This document shows positions 1 through 7,019 of a stretch of DNA of 13,327 nucleotides, one piece after another. Every line of letters starts with the position of its first letter. Position 1 is the stretch's first letter. The notes under the pieces were generated by a model that saw only the letters and a program-made list of their open reading frames with translations, was not told the origin of the DNA and ran no database searches. Origin of the DNA: Euperipatoides rowelli (taxonomy: Eukaryota > Onychophora > Udeonychophora > Euonychophora > Peripatopsidae); NCBI GenBank assembly GCA_003024985.2, contig PXIH01S0034996.1. The stretch is one strand, 5' to 3'. The position numbers were made by a program, and so were the translations under genes.

Positions 1-360
1 GAAACAGGTTACTATAGAATTGAAGCAAGTTAGAATTTTTTCTATTTGTTTAAATATAAAAAGAATTTAAAATTATTCCAATTATGGTAAATGTTTTTTT
101 TTGACCTGAGGTAGTAATTAGCTGACCATTATTGAACATTTTAGCTTCTTGACTAGCAGACTCACTGACTACCTGAAATGCTTTTCAATCTTATGTATGT
201 CATATTAATGTACGTCATTTTTTTTAAATCGAATGGATGATGAATTGCATCTATAACTATAAATGAAAAAAACAAGCGCAAGCTTTTCTTCAAAAAATAA
301 GCTATTATCTTATATCTTAATTGGAATATAATTGTGTTCCGAAGCCAGTAACAGCGCTAT
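1..360. other. Intergenic, no gene seen
   Basis: AT-rich sequence with short A and T runs. I see no sustained reading frame, RNA gene or clear repeat boundary in this stretch. Confidence 0.5.
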
Positions 361-362
361 CT

Positions 363-529
363 AACGGGCTTATTAGAAACTTTTTTTTTCTTTTTTCTCT
401 TCGATCACTGCGATATAACGGGCTTGAAAGATCGTCGCGGGAACTATTTTTAGAAACTTTAAGTGGTGTTTTCTATTAAATAAAAAGGGCTTAAACCAAA
501 AATATGTTTGATGCCCATTTAACGGGCTT
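363..529 (+). repeat. Recurring AACGGGCTT motif
   Basis: The nonamer AACGGGCTT occurs three times (363-371, 417-425, 521-529), with a one-base variant AAAGGGCTT at 484-492. Two of the exact copies continue into TATT, and TAGAAACTTT also occurs twice in the interval. Spacing is irregular (54, 67 and 37 bases), so this is not a clean tandem array. It may be a decayed short repeat or a cluster of protein-binding sites; the sequence alone does not decide. Confidence 0.4.
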
Positions 530-582
530 ATTCGCTAGTTGTACTGTAAATTAAATAGGACAAATCGAGGCATTCTACTGAC

Positions 583-610
583 AAAGGGCCTAATGGTTGA
601 TTGGCCCTTT
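583..610. repeat. Hairpin AAAGGGCC / GGCCCTTT
   Basis: Two perfect 8-base arms (583-590 and 603-610) flank a 12-base spacer. Pairing can continue inward by about three pairs if one T is bulged out, leaving a loop of about five bases. The 3' arm runs into a T stretch, which superficially resembles a bacterial terminator, but the context is eukaryotic. Four ambiguous bases follow within 45 bases. Confidence 0.6.
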
Positions 611-637
611 TTCCTGAGATCATTTTAAATGAACCAC

Positions 638-652
638 NATATNTGAATNTAN
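638..652. other. Cluster of ambiguous bases
   Basis: Unresolved N bases occur at 638, 643, 649 and 652. This points to low-quality or heterozygous reads in the assembly. Fine structure just beyond the 583-610 hairpin should be treated with caution. Confidence 0.95.
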
Positions 653-891
653 AAAGCCTGAAATTTTCATTTTGATATGGCAACTCTGTGCAAAATTACC
701 TGTTTTTGTGTTATCATATAGTGTTTGGCTTTGTGTGTTGTAATTTGGGATTTAACACTGACATTGAATTACATTATTTTAGCACTGCTTTTCATAGCGT
801 TTGCTTTTGTTGAAATTAAGGTGAACATTTGCCATATTTCCCCCCCCGAGTACCAGGGGACATTATTTTACCATTGTGACCTGAATTTTAA

Positions 892-1285
892 ACTTGTGAA
901 GTCTGTCTTAAAGACAATGGAAATCATTGTACTGCTAAATCATATTTGGAGGCCATGGTGGAAAGTTGTACTAATTATCACATTTTAATGTTCTAATGGA
1001 TAGAAATATTAAACAAATTGGATGAACGGGTTAAATCCTGCATTTTTGCATATGATAGATTTAGAAGGATGGTACTTTCCTGTGTTCCAAGACCTTTAAT
1101 GACATCATCATACCATTCCAATGTCCAAGCAGTAATCTAGACCTAAATATTTCCTAAAATCCAGCCCATACACTGGCATTAAACCTGTAAAAGTCAAAGA
1201 TATTATAGATCTTGTTTACATGTCACCTTCAGACAGGAACTGGCTTGGATATGTTATGGAGGAAATTTGTGTAAATTCCAAATAA
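892..1285 (+). pseudogene. Decayed coding region, unidentified, transposon-like
   Basis: One frame is open from 892 to 993, meets a TAA at 994-996, and is open again in the same frame from 997 to 1137, ending at TAG 1138-1140. The adjacent frame (+1) then reads from 1136 to a TAA at 1283-1285. Across the breaks the inferred peptide has ordinary protein composition: a Cys-rich start (CEVC then NHC), a basic helix-like part containing DERVKSCIFAYDRFRRMV, and a C-terminal part with YTGIKPVKVKDIIDL followed by MSPSDRNWLGYVMEE. The last stop overlaps a poly(A) signal. The P-V-x-x-K-x-x-D-I-x-x-L pattern near the end resembles the C-terminal tails of many transposon-encoded proteins in invertebrate genomes as I remember them, but I cannot assign a family. 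An alternative is exons of a real gene, with an acceptor near 1132 or 1140. The in-frame stop favours a pseudogene. Confidence 0.5.
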
Positions 1286-1286
1286 A
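1281..1286 (+). terminator. AATAAA poly(A) signal
   Basis: An exact AATAAA overlaps the terminal TAA of the decayed frame, followed by T-rich sequence. A stop codon merging into a poly(A) signal is common in compact mobile-element genes. It supports 1285 as the true 3' end of the former coding region. Confidence 0.45.
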
Positions 1287-1683
1287 TATGCTTTTTACCA
1301 ATTTATTTAGTTTTTGCATTAGTTTACACTTTGTTTATCAACAATCTTTCATTTATTCCAATTTTGTGAAGAAAATTTTACATAGTTTGGAAAAAGGGCA
1401 CTTAGTACTATTACAAAATTGTGCTTTATTATTTTGAAAGTTATTTGTATCAATAATCGCCCAATAATTATTTTGTCAAGATGTTAATTATGCAATTAAA
1501 CTTTTTGGAGAATGCCTTAATTATTAGTCACCCTCTAGTTTTCTTTTAAATTCACTAATGATTTTTTAAAAAAAAAACTAGACTTTATTAAATTTCATTA
1601 TTTTTAGTAGTAGCTTATTTTTTAAAAGTGAGGCTTGAGGGGAGGGAGAGAAATAAAAAAAAAAGATTAATCATTAATTTTTA

Positions 1684-1696
1684 CCCCCCCCCCCCC
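1684..1696. repeat. C13 homopolymer
   Basis: Thirteen C in a row, just upstream of a G-rich stretch (1716-1729) and a hAT-like end. Similar runs occur at 840-847 (C8), 11175-11186 (G12) and 11735-11745 (C11). Lengths of such runs are prone to sequencing error. Confidence 0.9.
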
Positions 1697-1740
1697 AATT
1701 AGAAAAAAATAGTGTTGGGGTGGGGGAGTGGTTATTTTAA

Positions 1741-1787
1741 CAAGAGGTGTTAAGTGGTCCCGGCTGCAAAAAGTTTGAAAACCACTG
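1741..1787 (-). mobile_element. hAT-like transposon terminus (one end)
   Basis: Read on the minus strand from 1787, the sequence begins CAGTGGTTTTCAAACTTTTT and continues into GCAGCCGGGACCACTTAAC. A CAGTGGTTYTCAAAC start is a well-known form of terminus for Charlie-type hAT elements. The element would extend to lower coordinates, through the G-rich and C-rich stretches. I found no matching opposite end between 1 and 1740, and the 8 bases after the end (GACTACTC) have no clear upstream copy, so this is a solo or truncated end. The assignment rests only on the terminal motif. Confidence 0.55.
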
Positions 1788-1799
1788 GACTACTCCATA

Positions 1800-2600
1800 G
1801 TTGTTTATTTATATTTTATGTTTGTAGATGAATTAATTGAAATCAATAATACATTTTCAGGTTGATTTGTTTAATACCATAGCTAAAGATCAGCCATGTT
1901 TGCAGTAGCAACTTGAAGGATGAGAAGGTCGGATAATAAAATGGCGACTTCCTGAGGATTTATTGTTGCTCAAAACTGTTATGAATACAACAGAGTCACC
2001 ATAAGCTTGAAGCTAATCTAAAGTTAAATACCATTGAATACTATTGAAGGGGCCCCAACAAATAAAAAGGCTCCACCAAATAAAGCACCACTCCTATTTC
2101 TTGGCCAAGTTAGGTAAAGTTCACCAACATCAAACAAGAGTGCCATAGTCACCTTTAAATTTTTTGACACTCTGAAAGAAATCCAAGCTGTGGCATGCAA
2201 CTACGCCCCCTAGTTGTTACTTCATCTAAAGTGCTGGAGAATTTGTCCATGTAACCCAAATAAGTGCACCATTTTGATAAAGTCTTTTAAAGAATTCTGA
2301 TTTTAGAGAACAAAGTGCACCTGGGAAGTTTTGCAATGCATTGTGGTAAATCTAAGGTTCACTAGCATGGTGTCAAGAAAGCCGCCCCTTTTCCCCCCAA
2401 AAAAACGAATTATAAGAGTGCATGCTACCTGATTGGCATTCTACGGTAATTAAAAGATAATCCTAAATGGTAAATCTTAAGTTCTAATAATGATATAAAC
2501 TGTTTGTTTAAAAACATTATACTCTAATTGTGGCAGAAAGGTAATCATTAGAACCACACAATCATAATTACTTTATTCTTTGTTCATCTACTTTATTTGA
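1800..2600. other. Intergenic, no gene seen
   Basis: There is no convincing reading frame on either strand. The stretch holds a tiny direct repeat (2051-2066 and 2069-2084, about 14 of 16 matching, period 18) and a GC-richer patch around 2380-2400. A GCAATGCATTGTGG sequence near 2333-2346 resembles promoter-type or repeat-type motifs but has no supporting context. Confidence 0.4.
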
Positions 2601-2607
2601 TTACAGT

Positions 2608-3012
2608 TTCTATAGTTCATGCATAGATGTTCTTACATTATTTTGTAGAATCTATGAAGTAGATGGTTTTTCTATACAGTACATCAGATTTTCTTGTCAC
2701 AGCTTATATTCTAATAGCTGTAAAAGTTATGAGTAATCACTAAGATGCTATAACTGGCTGCTTATCTGTGTCTGATGATAGCAAATAAGCTTGAAATAAA
2801 GATCATGATAATGTAATGGCTGTTTTTAGTGAAATAAATGTCTAAGCCACACGGTGGTAGCTTTTGGCATTTTTTTACATTAAATATGCATAGATGCTTA
2901 TTTATGTTTTTGTATGATAAGTGATAACCATGGTTGTTTTTACAAATACATGGAAATCTTTAGCATAATATTTCACTTTAGCTTCTATAGTTTATGTATA
3001 GATTTTCTTACA
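2608..3012 (+). repeat. Direct repeat pair, 375 bp apart
   Basis: The 30-base segment 2608-2637 recurs at 2983-3012 with 27 of 30 bases identical (both start TTCTATAGTT and end TTCTTACA). Flanking similarity is weak. The intervening sequence repeats TGCATAGATG once more near 2887. This looks like a diverged tandem or segmental duplication with a period near 375 bp. No gene is apparent in it. Confidence 0.4.
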
Positions 3013-3332
3013 ACACTATTTTTAAGAAGCTTTGATTGTTTTCTTTCAAAAACAAAATTCCCATGAAGTTTCATGTGGTGGCCTATGCCTAGCACCAGCG
3101 AAATGTAAAACAGTAAAAATTAGAACTCCTAATATAATTTACGGTCTCAATATAAAAATAAAGAAAACAAGAATATCTTTAAATACAGACAAATATCTAA
3201 ACGATATCCACAACTCCAGCAACACAACTTTATTCTTAACCATGATACTTTAAAATAATGCAATGTACTAAAACGTAAAATATAAATTTTTGAAACCATT
3301 TTGTTTTTACAAAAAAATACAGTATGTATTTA

Positions 3333-3373
3333 ATGTCACATGATCTAGCCTACATGACTAGATCATGTGACAT
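3333..3373. repeat. 16-bp perfect inverted repeat at MITE left end
   Basis: The arms 3333-3348 (ATGTCACATGATCTAG) and 3358-3373 are perfect reverse complements with a 9-base loop. The right arm lies inside the left terminal repeat of the element at 3353-3749. The left arm is therefore an extra, outward-facing partial copy of the terminal repeat, as expected from a foldback or from two ends abutting. Confidence 0.85.
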
Positions 3374-3749
3374 ATGTCGTTTTTGTAGATTTTTCAAGAT
3401 TACCAAATTTTGGCAACATTACCACCAATAATATTGAAACGTGTGTAAGAGTTCAATTGTTAAAAGCATTATGCCAGGAATGGATAGAATTAGTGATATT
3501 TACCACATTTTTAACACCTGTGCATGTATTTCTGTCATTACGGAATGGCTGAAAGAAATGTCAAAATTATCAAAATCGATGAAAAAATGATTATTTCACC
3601 TCTAGATTATCATAGGGTTGGGGCATAGTGGGTTTAATACATAGTAGGAATTAGGATTCAAGGTTACGGTAAGGTTAGGACTGTAAACAAAAAATAAGGC
3701 TACTATCCATTTTCATCATGTGATTAAAATGTCACATGATCTAGTCATG
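3353..3749. mobile_element. 397-bp MITE with 21-bp perfect TIRs and TA flanks
   Basis: The left terminal repeat 3353-3373 begins CATGACTAGATCATGTG, and the right terminal repeat 3729-3749 is its exact reverse complement over 21 bases. Each end is bordered by TA (3351-3352 and 3750-3751), which fits a Tc1/mariner-type target-site duplication; one further base pairs on each side. The interior has no transposase frame, so it is non-autonomous. Near the right end, ATCATGTGA (3715-3723) and TCACATGAT (3732-3740) form a second hairpin. The interior right half has degenerate GGTTAGG-like steps (about 3636-3690). The superfamily is inferred from the TA flanks only. Confidence 0.7.
3633..3638 (-). terminator. 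Possible ATTAAA poly(A) signal for the zinc-finger gene
   Basis: Minus-strand ATTAAA lies about 275 bases past the TAA of the zinc-finger gene. No AATAAA is present on that strand between them. It falls inside the MITE, so if used, the element supplies the transcript end. This is weak evidence because such hexamers are common in AT-rich DNA. Confidence 0.25.
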
Positions 3750-3910
3750 TAGCTCTCATCAATATGCCTGACAGCTGGTATTCAATTTTGAGATTAAAAA
3801 CAAAATTCATTGCAAAGAGTTAATAATACCTGGTATCACTATAAATTTCCCAATTCCTTTTTTTTTACATTATAAGCCTCGAAATGAGCAAAGCTCCAAA
3901 TCCTAATTCA

Positions 3911-5716
3911 TTAAGAATCCAAAAATTTACGGAAACTTGGCATTCTTGGTGTAAGTTCATTAAAACTAGAATTTATTTCCACATTTGTTTGAAAAATGCA
4001 AGTAATTTGCTTCTGTTCGTGTTCTTTGTTAATTGAATCCTTTTCAACAGTGACTTCTGAGTCAGCAATCAATTTTGTTGGCTTTCTATGTGAGGATTCA
4101 TGTTCGGACATGATGGCTTCATATTTACTCATAAATCCACAGCTTTTGCATACAAACAGCTTGTTGTTGGTATGCCCTTGTTCATGTTTTAATAACGCTA
4201 TTTTATGAGAGGTGCTAAAGTCGCACTGCTTACAACAAAATTCTTTTGAGATTCTGATTTTGTGATGCAACAGTTCGTGTCCAGCCATGATATCTTTATT
4301 ACTTTTAAAATTACACATTTTGCATTCAACAACCTTCGCCTCGGTATGCTCTTTTTCGTGTAAAATTAGTGTGTTTTTATGAGTGGTTTTCAAGTCACAG
4401 TATTTACAGTTAAGAACTTGTGTTTTGTGCAATAATAAACAGCCGATAATTATGCTTCTATGTAAACTTCTGTAACCACAAATAGCGCAGGCGAAGACCT
4501 TTCTCACAAAATGTGTCTGTTCATGTACAATTAGAGCTCTCTTAAAAGGAGTCTTAAATTTACACTGTTTACAATTAAATGCTAGTCTTAATGACTGACA
4601 CTTAGCCTTTAGCGCAACTAGTAACTTTTCATTAGTATGGCTCGGTATGTGTAACGTAAGATCTTCTTTATTTGTACTTTTAAACTCACAAAGTTTACAA
4701 TCGTATTCATCTTTTTGATGTATAAAATGTTTCCCTTCATGCATCTGTTTATGTCCATACATTAAATCTATGTAATTAGTTTGAAACTTGCATTCGTGAC
4801 ATCNAAATGCTTTTGGACTTCTTTTATGTACAAGTGTATGTCGATTCATGGATTGCAGGTAATTACTTTTAAAATCACAAATAGGGCAATAGAATTGCTG
4901 TCCATCAAAATATCCCATTCCCTGACATTTGTGCATAAATTCATGATTGATTATGGTAGCTTTATAGTTACTTTTCAAATCACATACGCTGCACACAAAA
5001 AGCTTTTCTCCGGTATGTTTCAGTTCGTGCAAAATCAGTCCTTCTTTAAAAACAGTTCTAAAATTACACTTATCGCAGATATACAAAAGTTCGACTGAAT
5101 GTTCTTTGTTATTAAACTCTAAATCATTTTCGATAGTAGCCTTATCATGTAAAGACCAATTAAACATTTCAGGTAAAACTAAGTGTGCCTTACCATTGGT
5201 TTCCATGCAGTTGGTATGATAACTTTCGTGCAAATTCAAACTATATTCGCAAGGTGTCTTAAAGCTGCAGACATCACAACAAAATGATGATTTTCCAGTT
5301 TGATTTATGGTATGAAATTTTTCATGCAATTCTAAGTTTGTTCGTCTATTTGTTTTATAATAACAAAGCTGACAGTGATACTTTGTACCAGAATGCTTCC
5401 TTTCATGCATGACTAAATTGTTCATAAAGTAGGTTTTGAACGTACAGTTGGAACAATGAAATTTCATTTCACCTGTATGGATTTTTTCGTGAACCTTTAA
5501 ATTATGCTTATGGATCGTCTTATAATCACAAATAAAACAGTAGTACATATTGTCTTTGATATGTCTTTTTTTGTGAAACATCATCCCGAGCTTAGAATTT
5601 GTTCTGAATGTACACTCTGAACAATTAAAGGGTTTGTTTTCTTTATGATTTCTTTCATGCATTTTCCAACTGAACTTATACATCGTTTTAAAATCACACT
5701 TGTTACAATGGAACAT
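3911..5716 (-). CDS. Poly-C2H2 zinc-finger protein, 17 fingers
   Basis: This is a probable nuclear sequence-specific DNA-binding protein of 601 residues with no intron. The first ATG of the frame is at 5716, with G at -3. The frame is open only eight codons further, to a stop at 5752-5750. Zinc ligands (first Cys to last His) lie at 4-24, 32-52, 60-80, 88-108, 115-135, 147-167, 214-234, 242-262, 277-297, 306-326, 340-360, 382-402, 410-430, 437-457, 465-484, 495-515 and 523-543. Fifteen match C-X2-C-X12-H-X3-H. Finger 13 has Cys426 in place of its first His, and finger 15 has X11. Most fingers carry an aromatic two residues after the second Cys and then K-T or K-S, as in ZFY- or REST-like fingers. 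A vestigial finger sits at about 185-206. Residues 544-601 form a charged tail with no recognised domain; no KRAB, BTB or SCAN domain is present. The first finger starts almost at the Met, preceded by a linker-like RGEM, so upstream sequence may be missing. Codon 305 (4804-4802) reads NGA and could be Arg, Gly or stop. No orthologue is named. Confidence 0.9.
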   Translation of the reverse strand: MFHCNKCDFKTMYKFSWKMHERNHKENKPFNCSECTFRTNSKLGMMFHKKRHIKDNMYYCFICDYKTIHKHNLKVHEKIHTGEMKFHCSNCTFKTYFMNNLVMHERKHSGTKYHCQLCYYKTNRRTNLELHEKFHTINQTGKSSFCCDVCSFKTPCEYSLNLHESYHTNCMETNGKAHLVLPEMFNWSLHDKATIENDLEFNNKEHSVELLYICDKCNFRTVFKEGLILHELKHTGEKLFVCSVCDLKSNYKATIINHEFMHKCQGMGYFDGQQFYCPICDFKSNYLQSMNRHTLVHKRSPKAFXCHECKFQTNYIDLMYGHKQMHEGKHFIHQKDEYDCKLCEFKSTNKEDLTLHIPSHTNEKLLVALKAKCQSLRLAFNCKQCKFKTPFKRALIVHEQTHFVRKVFACAICGYRSLHRSIIIGCLLLHKTQVLNCKYCDLKTTHKNTLILHEKEHTEAKVVECKMCNFKSNKDIMAGHELLHHKIRISKEFCCKQCDFSTSHKIALLKHEQGHTNNKLFVCKSCGFMSKYEAIMSEHESSHRKPTKLIADSEVTVEKDSINKEHEQKQITCIFQTNVEINSSFNELTPRMPSFRKFLDS

Positions 5717-5752
5717 TTCCCCCCGCAATGGTACCTTTCTTTTAATATTTTA

Positions 5753-6340
5753 ATTCGTACTCCAACAGTGCACAATTAAATTATCAATGACCCAACTTTT
5801 GCTCAGGTGATTTTCAATCCTTTAAACGTGCACAATAATGTCAAGCATTGTTAAAATATAATTTTTGAATAGAAATTTAATTGCGTTGAAATTGTGATTT
5901 CAACAATAACTTTCATCAACCAAATTTGTGTTAAGTTAGGAGTAGTTATTACACCTAAAGAATATAATTCATTATTATAATTTATTAGAATTTGTGGTTT
6001 GTTTTAAACTTTACGACAAATAGGATGGTCTTCTTTTAGCACCATTAATATTTAGCTAGTATTTAACAACATTTTGGCAGACACCTTTAAAGTACCACAA
6101 TGGTTTGTTCTCAAATGGTTACCTTTCAGGTACCATTACTTTTCTGGTTAGTTTATGGCTGTTTCTACCTACTAAATGAAATGAACAAATGAAGTCTCCA
6201 TAAAGAGTATGTCTTTGGTAAAGAAAGTAATAACCTCCCCATCCCATATCAAAATGAAGGTACTTATAAGTGAAGAATCAATGGAAGTTAAGGAATTGTG
6301 GAAAAATGTTAATATTTGATAGCACAAATTATAGGTGACT
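5753..6340. other. Upstream of zinc-finger gene, no clear promoter
   Basis: AT-rich, with no convincing TATA or CCAAT arrangement on the minus strand and no further finger-encoding sequence in any frame. A weak splice acceptor could exist around 5742, but it lacks a pyrimidine tract. A hydrophobic open stretch at 6172-6441 (minus) has only a TTG start and is probably chance. Confidence 0.4.
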
Positions 6341-6348
6341 TTAAATTC

Positions 6349-6354
6349 TTTAAT
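6349..6354 (-). terminator. Possible ATTAAA poly(A) signal for the 6604-6713 exon
   Basis: Minus-strand ATTAAA about 250 bases after the exon's stop codon. It is in a suitable position for a terminal exon but is common in such AT-rich DNA. Confidence 0.2.
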
Positions 6355-6603
6355 AGTAGCAGATATAACATATTTGCCGTCAATAAAAAATTTCAAAATT
6401 GAGAGTTTAAGGAAATTTAAAACAGGTTTAAAATAGTTCAATAAAGACCTAATTTAAATATCGTTGTGCATGTCAAATTTAGTATCCGCCATCAGTGCAA
6501 TTTCAAATGTTTTCATACAGCTAGCCACAATATTCAAAATACGCAAATAAATAAAATAATAAACGAGGTTACAGCCTAGACATAACACTGTTTGGTTTCA
6601 CAT

Positions 6604-6713
6604 TCATAGTCTCAATGCGGAATATCTTTTGGATCTCATTTTACGATATATTCTGGTTTGACTTATTGAACTCTTCTTTGTCTTGTCCATCCTTTCTTTA
6701 ATAACTTGTAAAT
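6604..6713 (-). CDS. Putative terminal coding exon, unidentified gene
   Basis: On the minus strand a good acceptor, TTTATTTATTTTCTTACAG, ends at 6714. The following sequence is open for 35 codons to TGA at 6606-6604, after a two-base remnant of a split codon. The peptide is strongly basic, for example KERMDKTKKSS and a C-terminus YRKMRSKRYSALRL, which would suit a nuclear or nucleic-acid-binding protein tail. The opposite strand of this segment has stops in all frames. A plus-strand donor-like GTAAGA overlaps the acceptor, so the orientation is inferred. I could not place upstream exons with confidence; they should lie above 6740 or outside the window. I recognise no family. Confidence 0.35.
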
Positions 6714-6973
6714 CTGTAAGAAGAAAATAAATAAATAAAATATGAATGAATTAAAAGAATTCTGAAAATACTGCACTCTAATTACAAGACTAACCCTACA
6801 AAAGCTTCGATATTAATGAGACAGAAAAAAATATACTCGGACAGCATTCCTGTCAATTTTCATAGTCAATATGAAAGCCTTTACCATTGTGAAAAATGTC
6901 TCATCCCTTACAATAAATACCAGAATTTTGCATTCATCTATTGGTCAAATAATTATAAAAAATAAAATAAAAT

Positions 6974-7003
6974 AAATGGTTTGCAAATATAAACAAACCA
7001 TTT
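6974..7003. repeat. 10-bp perfect stem-loop
   Basis: AAATGGTTTG (6974-6983) and CAAACCATTT (6994-7003) pair perfectly around a 10-base AT-rich loop. An AAATA-type microsatellite lies immediately upstream. It may be the end of a small mobile element, but no flanking duplication is visible. Confidence 0.6.
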
Positions 7004-7019
7004 CTTACAAGTAATTAAA

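Noticed and set aside
583-612. Rho-independent terminator
   Set aside because: The structure fits superficially, but the window is clearly eukaryotic and no gene ends there.
725-988. 87-residue hydrophobic plus-strand frame
   Set aside because: It starts with TTG, not ATG, has a biased hydrophobic composition expected from T-rich DNA, and its last part lies over the better-supported decayed frame that begins at 892.
3636-3690. Telomeric repeat tract
   Set aside because: Only degenerate GGTTAGG-like steps occur, without consecutive TTAGGG units.
3996-5098. Plus-strand frames at 3996-4208 and 4781-5098
   Set aside because: These are antisense shadows of the zinc-finger gene and show no domain.
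5717-5728. Extending the zinc-finger protein start to 5728
   Set aside because: The codon at 5728-5726 is TTG. The first ATG is at 5716, so the earlier start is not supported in a eukaryotic gene.
5581-5775. Overlapping minus-strand frame with YHCGGKC
   Set aside because: It overlaps the first fingers in another frame, starts with TTG, and its Cys pattern does not make a finger.
6172-6441. 89-residue minus-strand frame
   Set aside because: It has a TTG start and hydrophobic AT-driven composition, and it lies in the likely 3' UTR of the 6604-6713 exon.
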